Below, in pieces: positions 17,910 through 27,138 of a DNA stretch of 43,622 nucleotides (the first letter of the stretch is position 1; the number at the start of each line of letters is the position of its first letter). Under the pieces are notes generated by a model. The model made no database searches and was not told the origin of the DNA. It saw only the letters and a list, made by a program, of their open reading frames with translations. Source of the DNA: an uncultured Candidatus Altimarinota bacterium. Its GTDB lineage: Bacteria > Patescibacteriota > Gracilibacteria > BD1-5 > UBA2023. Location: positions 1 through 43,622 of the forward strand of contig CALHQS010000056.1 of NCBI GenBank assembly GCA_938036655.1, in the 5' to 3' direction. The position numbers were made by a program, and so were the translations under genes.

Positions 17910-20900
17910 CATTCAGAATTTTTTGCAAAAAATCTCGTGAATTTTGGAAATTTTTGGTATCAATTCGGATTTTTTCAGGAGAAACGACAATCATATTTTT
18001 TGTTTTATCAAAGGCATCGAGGAAATTTTTGAGCTCGTAAATTGTGTTTCATTTTTTAAAATCCAGAACATAAAAATTCCCATTTTTTGAGATTTTTTCA
18101 ATTCCAAAACTTCCAAAAATAATCCGTGATTTCAAAAGTAAAAATAAATTCTCGATGTGCTCGTTGTGATCATCTTGCAAAAATTCGTGTTCCAATGTTT
18201 CCAATTCCTCAATATTATCGATATTTTCTACTTCGCGGAAAAAGTTGAGTTTGTCAAGTTCCGAGATAAAGAAATCATCAGGAATCACGTATGACAAATC
18301 AAGTTCAATTTTGGTGAAAATTTTGGTTTGCTTTTCGTGCTTGAGTTCAGTGATTTTTTCTTCCAACATTCTAAAATACAAGGGAAGTCCGACGTCTTTA
18401 GATTTTCCAGATTGCTTGATACCAAGAATGTCGCCCGCTCCGCGAATTTCCATATCGCGCATTGCGATTTCAAAACCAGCGCCCAGATGATTGTTGTTGG
18501 CAATAGTGATGAGACGATTTTTTTCATCAGGCCCCAAGAAAATTTTTCGATACGCAAGATAACAATATCCCTGATCGCCGCGACGACCCACGCGTCCGCG
18601 CAACTGATGGAGGCTTGCCAATCAGAATTCTTCAGGATCAATGATGACAATCGTGTTCGCTGAGAGAAAATTGACCCCATTTTCGATAATGGTCGTTGTA
18701 AGGAGAATATTATATTTTTTTTCTTTAAAATCGTGGATTCTATCCTCAATTTCATCGCCGCTCATTCGTCCATGCGTGACAATTATTTTGGCTTTATTTT
18801 TACTTTCCGAAAGCATGCCTTCGAGCTCTTGTTTGAGGCTTTCAATTCATTTAATGCGATTGTGAACAATGATTACTTGTCCTCCATGCGCCAATTCACC
18901 CTCAATGCCAGCCTGAATAATATTTTCATTCCAGTTTGTAATAATAGTTTCAATCGGTTTTTTCTTTTTTGGTGGTGTCGTCAGAAGCGAAATTTTTCGT
19001 AGCCCAGAAAGCGCGAGATTCAGTGAACGGGGAATCGGTGTTGCAGAGAGCGACAAAATATCAATTCCAGTACGGATTTTTTTAATTTTTTCTTTGTGCA
19101 TTACGCCAAATTTATGTTCTTCATCAATAATCAATAATCCCAGTTTTTTCCATTTTACATCCTCGCTCAAAAGACGATGTGTCCCAATCACAATATTGAT
19201 TTCGCCCGTTTTCATTTTTTCTAAAATCTTCTGCGTTTCTTTTGGGGAGTTCATTCGTGAGAGAAGTGCAATTTTGACGCCAAATTTTCCAAGTCGCTCA
19301 ACAAAACTTTCATAATGTTCCATTGCGAGCACGACCAGTGGGCTAATAACCGCAACTTGTGCGCCAGATAAAAATGCCTTATATGCCGCATTCATCGCAA
19401 TTTCTGTTTTACCAAAGCCCACATCGCCAGAAAGAAGTCGATCCATCGGAGTTTCGGCTTCCATATCAGCAAAAACTTCAAAAATCCCACGCAATTGATC
19501 GTCAGTATATTCGTATGGAAAATCATCGCGAAAAATTTGTTCTTCCGCTTCAAATCGCCCAAAAGCTCGTCATTGCACCATTTGGCGACGAGCATTCGTT
19601 TCCAAAATACTTTCAGCAATTTTTTGTAATTCTTCGTCCGTTTTGCTCATCGTTTTTTCCCATTCTTTTGAGCTTAATCGAGTAAGCGTCACATTGGCGT
19701 CACCCAGATATTTGGAAATTCGAAAAATTTCGGTAATCGGCACAAATAATTTGTCATTTTCCGCATAATGAAGCTCCAAATATTCGCGTTCAAGTTCTCA
19801 CATTTGCTTTTTGACAATCGCATGAAATTTAGCAATTCCATGATCGCGATGCACCACAAAATCCCCAGGAGAAAGTGAAATGAGTAAGTCAAGATTTTTG
19901 GCAACCGATCCAGATTTTCGACTTTTTACAAAAATTTTTCACAAAATATCGTCTGCAATTACCAATTTTGGAATTCCATCAAAAATATTTTCAGAATTTT
20001 CAAACAAAAAACTTTCAATTTTTCGAGAATTGGAATGAATAATGGTCGCGTTCTCAAGAGAATTATTTTCTAAAAAATTTTCCAGCGTTTTTGGATTTCT
20101 TGTATAGAAAATTGGGTGATTTTTATTATTGCTAATTATTGCAATAAGATCATGAATGTTTTTTGTTTCAGGAAAATCAATTCATATTTTTTCATTTTCT
20201 GGGCTGTTAATTTCAGAAAAATGTACTATTGCAAATTTTTTTAATAGTGAAACTTCTTGCAAAAAATCGCATCAAATCAAATAAAAGTCAACATTTGGTA
20301 AAATGTCTGGAAGGGAATTAAGGATTTCTGTGTTAAGCGGAGCAGTGTCATGTATTTTTTCATCATTAAATTTTGGTGTATTTTTTTTGGGAAAAATAAT
20401 TTCATTCAGAAATTTTCTCTCTTTTGTCATGCGATTTTGCATCAAAATAGCATCAATCTCTGTATCGAACCATTCGATTTGGTGTACGATATTGACATCA
20501 TTTCCCACCACAGAGAGGATACTTCCGGTTTTTTGATATGTAAAAACACTCCCAAGAGAGGGGTCGTGCTCGAATCCATTTTGCAACAATTTCTCGATAA
20601 TTTCATCAATTTTTTCACTATTTCATCGTTCAATTTTCAGATTTTCTTTATTTTTAAAATGATACAAATTTTTTTCTGTACGAAAAATATCAATATGCGC
20701 CAAAAAAATCTCATGCTCGCTTTGAGGAATTGTGAAAAAATCTCCAACCGAGTGAAGTTCGATGATTTTTTTCTGCAAAATTATTTCTCCAAACTCACTT
20801 ATGGCTCAAAAATCAGCTTCCGAGTCTGTGAGAATACATTTTTTATTCAATCTAGCAAAAAGACTCTTCAATAAAAAGAGTCTTGAAGTCGGATTTCCTG

Positions 20901-20919
20901 TTTGTGAATAGGATTTCAT
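17902..20919 (-). CDS. mfd: transcription-repair coupling factor Mfd
   Basis: A 1005-aa frame with TGA as Gly at several points (18049 region, and near the N-terminus in ADFGAISEF). Mfd displaces RNA polymerase stalled at DNA damage and recruits the UvrA repair machinery. Visible parts in order: a shortened N-terminal UvrB-like region; an RNA-polymerase-interacting Tudor/CarD-like domain (DLLISLSPGDFVVHRDHG, then KLFVPITEIFRISKY); helicase motif I with Lys504 in SGDVGFGKTEIA; IDEEHKFGV; LSATPIPRSLNLALSG; and LHQLRGRVGRRG. The C-terminal TRCF domain (KLNFFREVENIDNIEEL) is present. The Walker lysine comes about 130 residues earlier than in the Escherichia coli protein, so the N-terminal repair module is reduced. 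It starts 1 base after frr stops. Confidence 0.95.
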
Positions 20920-20920
20920 A

Positions 20921-21466
20921 CTAAATTCTCATAATATCTTTTTCTTTTTCTGCAAAAAGCGATTCAATTTCTTTGATGGCGTTATCAATAGCTTTCTGAA
21001 GGTTATTTTCGTGCATTTTTGCTTCATCTTCACTGAGAGTTTTTTCAGATTTGGCACTATCAATTTTTTTCTTGTAATCCCCGCGAACGTTACGAATACT
21101 TACTTTGGCGTCTTCGGTTTGACGAGAGGCAATCTTTACAGTATCGCGGCGGCGTTCTTCTGTCATTGGTGGGAATTTGATCATCAAAGTTTCACCATTG
21201 TTCGTAGGATTGAGACCAAGTTTAGCATCACTAATTCCTTTTTCAATGTCGTGAAGCAAGCTCTTGTCCCATGGCTGAATACTGAGTGTCTGAGCATCGA
21301 GATTTGTCACACTCGCGATATTTTTGAGAGGCTGACTTGATCCATATGCTACCACGAATACGCCTTCAATCACAGTTGGGTTTGCTCGACCAAGCTGAAG
21401 TTTTGAAAATTCGCCTTGTAGGTGGGAAATGGCTTTATTAAGGTCTTCTTGAAGATTTTCAAGCAT
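20921..21466 (-). CDS. frr: ribosome recycling factor
   Basis: A 181-aa protein of standard length, starting MLENLQEDLNKAISHLQGEF with the conserved LQLGRANPTVIEGV, IQPWDKSLLHDIEKGI and MTEERRRD-type motifs. Together with EF-G it splits post-termination ribosomes into subunits. It shares a leftward operon with mfd (1-base spacing), linking translation recycling with transcription repair only by position. It contains no in-frame TGA. A divergent promoter region separates it from the surface-protein gene at 21602. Confidence 0.97.
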   Translation of the reverse strand: MLENLQEDLNKAISHLQGEFSKLQLGRANPTVIEGVFVVAYGSSQPLKNIASVTNLDAQTLSIQPWDKSLLHDIEKGISDAKLGLNPTNNGETLMIKFPPMTEERRRDTVKIASRQTEDAKVSIRNVRGDYKKKIDSAKSEKTLSEDEAKMHENNLQKAIDNAIKEIESLFAEKEKDIMRI

Positions 21467-21536
21467 AAGAGAAAATTAATTATAACATAAATGTGCAAAT
21501 ATTGTACTCAAAATATCGTTTTCTACAAGATTTTTT

Positions 21537-21564
21537 TTGACAAATCATAAACTTTTCCTATTAT
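21537..21564 (+). promoter_or_regulatory. promoter of the surface protein at 21602
   Basis: Consensus TTGACA (21537-21542), 16 bases, then TATTAT (21559-21564), 37 bases before the start codon. It is the best match to the sigma70 consensus in the main part of the window, suggesting high expression. Confidence 0.75.
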
Positions 21565-21601
21565 AGACCGCGTAAAGTTTATTTTTCTTATTTTATCTTT
21601 T

Positions 21602-22504
21602 ATGATGCGTCGAGCGATTTCACTCTTGGCAGTCACAACTGTATCTCTCAATTCTTTTGCGGTTTTTGCTCAAGAATCTACAACTTCTACAGAAACAAAC
21701 AATATTGTAGAAACAACTACAACAACAGATACATCTCTTAATAGTGCTACAACAACTTCTACAGGCAATGTAGCTACTACTACAACTACCACTGATGTGG
21801 CTACAACAGCAGAAAATACAACTTTGAATGCAGCACCAAACTCAAATGCGGTTACTGCGACAAGCATCAATGCTGGTGAATACACGGAAGTAGCTTGTTC
21901 TTCAGATGTAATTTTTTCTCAGAATTCTTGTGGTCAGTGTTTTGTGGGGCGCGGCGTAAAAGTAGGCGAAAGACTTACTGGTCTTGCTGATAACTGGAAA
22001 AATACAACATCAAACTATTTGATTGCTGTTCGTGATGAACAGAAAACTCCAAATATGGTTTCTTATGATTCAGTTTGGACACCATCTTCTGCTGATGAAT
22101 CTAAAATGTGGAAAAATTCTTCTGCTATTACTTGGATTCCAGGAACTTCGGGGAAGGATGAATTTCAGCTTCTTCCTGATCAGAAAGTAACATTTATGGA
22201 AACTGATCTTGGTGCAGGATTCACACTTACAAGCTCTCAGAAAAAACACGGTGAGACGGTTGGTCTTCTTCGATTTCCAGTAGTGTACTACACAATGGAT
22301 ATGACAACAGTAACTCGTTCGTCAACAGCAGAAACTCACTATGAATGTGTAAAATATACACTTGATAATCCTACTACTCCAACAACTCCTCCAGTAGTTC
22401 CAAAAACTGAAGTAGAAACTGGTCCAACTGAAACATTGATTTTAATCATTGCTGCATTCTTTATTGCCTTTGGTTTGATGATTTCTCTTCGTAAACGAAG
22501 CTAA
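21602..22504 (+). CDS. cell-wall surface protein with sortase-type C-terminus
   Basis: A 300-aa protein. Residues 1-23 are a signal peptide (MMRRAISLLAVTTVSLNSF, cleavage near VFAQ). A Thr/Ser-rich, likely glycosylated or unstructured region follows (about 25-85). The middle domain has paired cysteines (ACSSDVIFSQNSCGQCFVG). The C-terminus has a Pro/Thr stretch, then ETGPTE, a hydrophobic helix (LILIIAAFFIAFGLMISL) and a basic tail RKRS, the architecture of sortase substrates. The motif is not a strict LPXTG. It could be anchored by the sortase at 410-3403. A strong consensus promoter and a terminator flank it, so it is a single-gene unit and probably abundant. No in-frame TGA, as in other highly expressed genes here. 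Confidence 0.8.
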   Translation: MMRRAISLLAVTTVSLNSFAVFAQESTTSTETNNIVETTTTTDTSLNSATTTSTGNVATTTTTTDVATTAENTTLNAAPNSNAVTATSINAGEYTEVACSSDVIFSQNSCGQCFVGRGVKVGERLTGLADNWKNTTSNYLIAVRDEQKTPNMVSYDSVWTPSSADESKMWKNSSAITWIPGTSGKDEFQLLPDQKVTFMETDLGAGFTLTSSQKKHGETVGLLRFPVVYYTMDMTTVTRSSTAETHYECVKYTLDNPTTPTTPPVVPKTEVETGPTETLILIIAAFFIAFGLMISLRKRS

Positions 22505-22505
22505 T

Positions 22506-22531
22506 AAAATCCCGAAAGGGATTTTATTTTT
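22506..22531 (+). terminator. terminator of the surface protein gene
   Basis: AAAATCCC and GGGATTTT enclose GAAA and are followed by TATTTTTG, directly after the stop codon. Confidence 0.88.
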
Positions 22532-22585
22532 GAAAAATTTCTTGAAGAAAAAGAAATTTTTTCTATAATTCTCAAAAATTTTTAT

Positions 22586-23527
22586 ATGAAATCACTACCA
22601 CCAAAGCTTCTGGAACGGCTTCAACAGATGTATCCAGAGAATTTTCAGAAAATCCTAGAAGCCTTTGCGATCAATCGTAAAGGCTCTTTTCGTATCAATT
22701 TTTTAAAAACCAATGGTGATGATGTTTTTTTTGAATTTCGTGAAAAAAATATTGTTACTCAAAAACTCGAACCACTTGATGGGGTTTTTATTTTTGATCG
22801 TGATCAGGAATTTTCCATCAAGGGGTCTCGTGCCTTTTATGATGGGAAAATCTATTTGCAGTCTATTGCGTCTATGTTGCCAGTTTTAGTGCTCAATCCT
22901 CAAAAATGAGAAAAAATTTTGGATGTTTGTGCGGCTCCTGGTAGTAAAACGACACAAATTGCGATGTTACAACAAAATAATGGAAAAATTGTCGCTCTTG
23001 AGCAGAACCAAATTCGCTTTGATAAACTGAATTATAATATTCGTTTGCAGGGTGCGACGAATATTGAGACTCACAAAATTGATGCGAGAAAATTTGAATC
23101 AAACGAGCAGTTTGATAAGATTTTGCTCGATGCACCGTGTAGTGCGGAAGGGCGAATTTCTTTACAAAATGAGAAAAGTTTTGGATTTTGGTCGGAGGAA
23201 AATATTTTCCAGAAATCTCAATTACAAACTGAGTTACTTCAAAAATTTTGGAAAAATCTTCGGAGTGGTGGAGAATTGGTATATTCAACTTGTACGCTTG
23301 CACCTGAAGAAAATGAAATGATTATTGTAAATTTTTTAGAAAAAAATGTCGATGCACAAATTTTGCCAATTTATTTGTCTTGTAAAAATGAAGCATGGTG
23401 GAAAATTAATATTGCAAATTTTCGCAATAATGATTTTTCTTCACTCAATGGCTTTGGAATAAGAATTCTACCATCAGAATTTACAGAATGATTTTTTATC
23501 GTACGGCTTAAAAAATTACCAAATTAG
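22586..23527 (+). CDS. RNA cytosine-5 methyltransferase, RsmB/NSUN family
   Basis: A 313-aa frame with TGA as Gly at 22907-22909 and 23489-23491. The family transfers a methyl group from S-adenosylmethionine to C5 of cytosine in rRNA or tRNA. The SAM-binding motif is ILDVCAAPGSKTTQ; Cys185 in DAPCSAEGR and Cys236 in YSTCTLAPEENE are the two conserved cysteines (release and nucleophile). The N-terminal ~100 residues form the usual small RNA-binding part (FRINFLKTN, QSIASMLPVLVLNP). No C-terminal PUA-like extension is present. The exact target base cannot be told from the sequence. It is monocistronic, upstream of the repeat-rich spacer that precedes the radical SAM operon. Confidence 0.9.
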
Positions 23528-23597
23528 TTAATACCAATTTTTGCAATAATGAGAAATATGAGAAATTATTGCGAATAGTTGTAATAGCATATTGTTT
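23516..23597. repeat. dispersed intergenic repeat, copy A
   Basis: About 80 bases starting TTACCAAATT share clear similarity with 37413-37495, including TTTTTGCAATAA, AAATATGA and ATTATTGC in the same order and spacing. GCAATAA and TTATTGC form an internal inverted repeat. This copy begins inside the last codons of the methyltransferase gene. Confidence 0.65.
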
Positions 23598-23617
23598 TTT
23601 GTGTCGAGACAATTCTA

Positions 23618-23777
23618 ATTATAATTTCATTCTTCTTGGCAGCACTGAGAGAGTCTTACTTAATACTTGAAAAAAACCGATTTATAATTATAATCCGATT
23701 ATAATTATATTCTTCTTGGCAGCACTGAGAGAGTCTTAATTAATACTTGAAAAAAACCGATTTATAATTATAATCCG
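23618..23777 (+). repeat. tandem 80-bp duplication carrying two promoters
   Basis: The block 23618-23697 is repeated at 23698-23777 with a period of exactly 80 and three mismatches. Each copy contains TTGGCAGCACTGAGAGAGTC and then a promoter: TTGAAA (23667-23672; 23747-23752), 16 bases, TATAAT (23689-23694; 23769-23774). The second -10 box lies 26 bases before the first gene of the radical SAM operon. Apart from this repeat and copy A of the dispersed repeat, 23528-23800 holds nothing recognisable. Confidence 0.9.
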
Positions 23778-23800
23778 AGTAATATTATTTATAATAGTTT

Positions 23801-24334
23801 ATGCATCAATTTCTTTCTAAAAATATTGAAAATGACCGATTGGAATTATTGGTAGATGGTAAAATTTTTTCCACAACAACAGTTCTCAAGGCAGCATATA
23901 TGTTTTTGGATCGCGCGTATTTCTTTTTTAGAACAGATTGAGAGAATATTATTGTGCAAATTTTGCCAAAAAATATAGCAATATGGACTGCAGAAACTAT
24001 GGCAGGAGAATATATGGACGAACTTTTGGCGGTAAAATTACGAGAAAATCTTGAGGCAAACAATAAGACAATTCGTGAAACAATCATTACTCGCGCGCTT
24101 TCTTCTTTTTTTGATGCAAATAATTTTGTTTCTATTACGCCACACTGACCACATGAGGGCGACGATATCAATAGACTTTTGAATGAAATTGAAAATGATC
24201 CGGAACTTAAAATCAGTGAAGATGAAATTGCGAAGATACTTGCAGAAATTGAGGCGGAGTCTGACGCGTCACCAAAACCACGAATAAATTTTAATAAACT
24301 ACAGGATGTCAAAAAAAATTTTCAGTCTCGATAG
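23801..24334 (+). CDS. hxsD: HxsD-like protein of a His-Xaa-Ser radical SAM system
   Basis: A 177-aa protein, two TGA read as Gly. The first ~110 residues match what I know of HxsD, the small conserved partner in His-Xaa-Ser RiPP loci: VLKAAYMFLDRAYFFF, IIVQILPKN and ELLAVKLRE (compare the LLNDYxLRE signature of the family), ending IRETIITRALSSF. An added acidic tail of ~60 residues (DINRLLNEIENDPELKISED) is longer than in typical HxsD and may bind a partner. In known systems HxsD is thought to assist the maturases, possibly by handling the precursor; its exact role is not established. First gene of the operon, 26 bases from the nearer -10 box. It overlaps the next frame by 29 bases. Confidence 0.75.
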
Positions 24335-24491
24335 TGAATTTTATCCTGATGAAATTATTTTTCAGGCAATTTCGGATTTTGAGGATTTTTCAATTTTTTT
24401 TGAAAATGGTGAATTAATGATCGATGACCAAGATTCGAAGGCTGTTTTTGATGAATTTTCTAATTATTGTATCTATCTTCTCAATGCTTAA
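24306..24491 (+). CDS. small acidic protein (61 aa) in the Hxs-like operon
   Basis: A 61-residue frame, MSKKIFSLDSEFYPDEIIF then DFEDFSIFFENGELMI and EFSNYCIYLLNA. It overlaps the HxsD-like gene (29 bases) and the HxsB-like gene (8 bases), consistent with translational coupling. It is acidic, alpha/beta in appearance, with no signal peptide. It could be a diverged second HxsD-type or precursor-recognition protein, but I do not recognise the family. Confidence 0.6.
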   Translation: MSKKIFSLDSEFYPDEIIFQAISDFEDFSIFFENGELMIDDQDSKAVFDEFSNYCIYLLNA

Positions 24492-25941
24492 TGAGTCACC
24501 TTACATTGTGGAAAATCTTGATCCAACTGTAGCTTTTTTTCGATTCAAAAAGCAAAAAAGTGGAAGTTTTTTAGTTACCAATGATGTTGGGAATTTTTGT
24601 TTTTTGACCAAAGAGGAATTTCAGGATTTTCTTTCGGGGAAAATTTCTGGAAATAAACGACAAGAGCTCGAAGAAAAATTATTTTACAAAACGCCTGAAT
24701 ATCAGGAACGAATGACAGTTTTGTACAATCAACGTAATTCGTTCTTGGCGTTTGGGCCTACGCTTCATGCTATTATTCTGACACTCCGATGCAATCATAA
24801 ATGTGAATATTGCCATGCAGCCGTTGCTCCGATGACTGCAAAAAATATGGATATGACGATGGAGACTGCAAGGAAAGTAGTGGATACGATTTTTTATAGT
24901 TCCGCACCTTCTCTCACGATTGAATTTCAGGGTGGTGAGGCATTGGTGAATTGGGATGTGCTCAAATTTGTTGTCGAATATGCATATTTTAAATCCCAAA
25001 TTTTGCAAAAGGAAGTCGTTTTCTTGTTGGTGACGAATCTAACTCTTATGACCGAAGACAAATTGCAATGGCTTTTGGATCATAATGTTGGAATTTCGAC
25101 TTCGCTCGATGGCGATAAAATAACTCATAATAGTCAACGAATCTGGAAAGAGGGTGATAGCTATCAAAATGTAACTCATTGGATTAGGCGTATTACTGAG
25201 GAATCCATCAAGCGAGGAGCGGGCGAAGATTTTCGTGTTGGCGCATTGACGACTTGGACGAAAACGAGCATTAAAAATTATAAAAAAATCATCGATACTT
25301 ATAAAGAATTGGGGCTTCAAACAATTGGATTTCGTTGGTTGAATCCTTATGGTTTTGCTCTTGCTGATCGTGAGAAGATGGAATTTTCATATGAAGAATT
25401 TATGGACTTCTATAGTGATGGAATGGATTATTTATTGGAACTCAATAAATCATGATATTTCATGAGAGAAATGATTTCTTGTGTCTATTTACAAAAAATA
25501 TTATCTCATGAGAATGCTGGAAGTTTTATGGATATCCGATCACCAAGTGGCGTGGCTCTTGGAACCATTGCCTATAATTACGATGGAAAGGTTTATGCGT
25601 CTGATGAATCGCGCATGCTTGGACGAATGGGGATTAACAATTTTCTGATGACACCAATGCTCGAAACAGGCCTTCAAACATATCAGGCCATGGCTGAGAG
25701 TGAGATTACAAAGATTTCAGCAATGGCATCAACGCTTGACGGATTGCCAGGTTATGAAGAATCAGTTTATAAGCCATATCTTGGCGTAGATATGTTGTAC
25801 AATTTTACGCAGTATGGAAACATCTATTCATCCTATTCAAAAGATGAAAAAAATAAAATGCAGATCTTTATGTTAGATTATTTATTTGAAAAACTGCAAG
25901 ATCCTGAGAATGAACGAATTTTTAGATCATGGATTTCTTAA
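24484..25941 (+). CDS. hxsB: HxsB-like radical SAM maturase
   Basis: A 485-aa protein with one TGA at 25453-25455. Order of conserved parts: N-terminal domain FFRFKKQKSGSFLVTNDVG and FLTKEEFQDFLSGK; radical SAM cluster Cys103, Cys107, Cys110 (LRCNHKCEYCHAAV); TIEFQGGEALVNW; VTNLTLMTEDKLQWLLDHNV; STSLDGD; and RWLNPYGFAL. These are the marks of HxsB, the His-Xaa-Ser system maturase. It should cleave SAM to a 5'-deoxyadenosyl radical and modify the precursor. In the C-terminal part, positions that carry auxiliary-cluster cysteines in HxsB proteins as I recall them are Ser, Ser, Tyr, Ser and Leu (DIRSPSGVALG, VYASDESRML, LPGYEESVYKPYLG). It starts 8 bases inside the previous gene; the precursor candidate follows 11 bases later. 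Confidence 0.87.
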
Positions 25942-25952
25942 TTTTAAATATT

Positions 25953-26417
25953 ATGAAAAATACACAAAAAAAGCTTCCGAAGATGGAGAAAAAATTAACA
26001 AGCTTTGTTTCGCACGATTCTTCTGGAATATCGAAAAAAAACATTGCTGCTTTTGGCTTTGGGGCGATGATTCTCATGAATACTATTCCGAACGCTGATG
26101 CTGGTTCGTATCATTGTAACAATAGTCTCCAAAGTGCTAGTGCTGTATGGGGGGCTCAAGCTCCTACTACTCAAATTGATGAGGTTTTGGTTGATAAAGA
26201 TACGGAAGTGCGAACTCCTTGCGGTGCAAGTATGGCGAATATTCGTGGAAAATTATATGTAAATAAAGGAGTGGCTCCATATTCAAAAATTGTAAATGGT
26301 CATGCGAATTGATCAGCAATGATTAAAGGACAGGGGCTTGAAGGTATGAATCTTGTGTATCAGACTGTTCACCATCACAGTAATCATAGCAATCACTCAT
26401 CTGGCGGTTGGTGTTAA
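25953..26417 (+). CDS. candidate precursor peptide with His/Ser C-terminal tail (HxsA-like)
   Basis: A 154-aa secreted protein, one TGA as Gly (after VNGHAN). Residues about 30-49 form a signal-like hydrophobic stretch ending NADAG. The middle has paired cysteines (SYHCNN and RTPCGASM). The tail is QTVHHHSNHSNHSSGGWC, a three-residue His-Ser-Asn periodicity followed by Gly-Gly-Trp-Cys and stop. His-Xaa-Ser systems are defined by a precursor (HxsA) with a C-terminal series of His/Ser triplets acted on by HxsB and HxsC. Position directly after the HxsB-like gene supports this role. It would be exported and its tail modified. The terminal Cys is unusual and could be a modification or attachment site. 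Function otherwise unknown. Confidence 0.65.
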
Positions 26418-26433
26418 TTTTTAATTTATTTTT

Positions 26434-27138
26434 ATGCAAAAAAATATTTTCTTTGTTGTTTTTTGTGTAGGGATTTTGTTGCTTATTCTTGTGTATGCGT
26501 TTTTTCAACAAAAACCAGGAAACATTACCGAAACCCCGGTGGATATTCTTCCGGATAACAATACTGAAACGACACAAATTGCTGATTCTTATTCGTTGAA
26601 TTCTGCTATTACTGCAGGCATTCCATTTAATCAGCTTTTAGATAAAATTATTGAAGATTTTAACTTTCATGATTTGCTCGTTGGGCAATTTTCCAAAATT
26701 GAAAGCGTTGAGCAATTTTCATATTTTGAATATATTTTTGGGCGGCAACTTATTCTTTTTGTCGCTCTCAAAGAAAAAAATCTTGAGATGCTTCATAAAT
26801 ATAATACTTTGAATTGTAAGGCTAATAATTGTGATTTTCCAGAAAGTGAGGTAAGTGTGACGGAGCAGAAAGTCATCTCATCACTCAAGGAAAAAGGGTA
26901 TTATGATGGTGAATATACAGACCCTGACGGATCACTGGATTTAGTATTTTTGTCGGTAGCGAATAAAACGACTTCAGAAAAAATTGCTATTTGCCAAGAG
27001 AAATTGCCCCAGGATTCTGATTCTTATCGTATTTGTATGGACGCGATTTATTATATGGCTTCATCAAAAGATGAACAATTTTGCGAAAAAATTATAGACC
27101 CTCTGTTTGTGCGCCTTTGTAAAGATACATACCGATAA
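26434..27138 (+). CDS. membrane-anchored protein with C-X11-C-type unit
   Basis: A 234-aa protein. An N-terminal membrane helix (residues about 5-24, FFVVFCVGILLLILVYAF) anchors a mainly helical extracytoplasmic domain. Near the C-terminus, CQEKLPQDSDSYRIC and CEKIIDPLFVRLC resemble the repeated units of the protein at 16816-17778, and another pair is CKANNC. There is no in-frame TGA. Its stop overlaps the next start (TAATG). Possibly it holds or escorts the exported product of the Hxs-like precursor, but this is only inference from position. Confidence 0.6.
   Translation: MQKNIFFVVFCVGILLLILVYAFFQQKPGNITETPVDILPDNNTETTQIADSYSLNSAITAGIPFNQLLDKIIEDFNFHDLLVGQFSKIESVEQFSYFEYIFGRQLILFVALKEKNLEMLHKYNTLNCKANNCDFPESEVSVTEQKVISSLKEKGYYDGEYTDPDGSLDLVFLSVANKTTSEKIAICQEKLPQDSDSYRICMDAIYYMASSKDEQFCEKIIDPLFVRLCKDTYR

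Noticed and set aside
23618..23777. Sigma54 promoter at TTGGCAGCACTGAG
   Set aside because: The -12 TTGC element is not at the required spacing, while a sigma70 pair lies just downstream.
23618..23777. Short CRISPR-like array
   Set aside because: Only two copies directly abutting with an 80-base period and no unique spacers.
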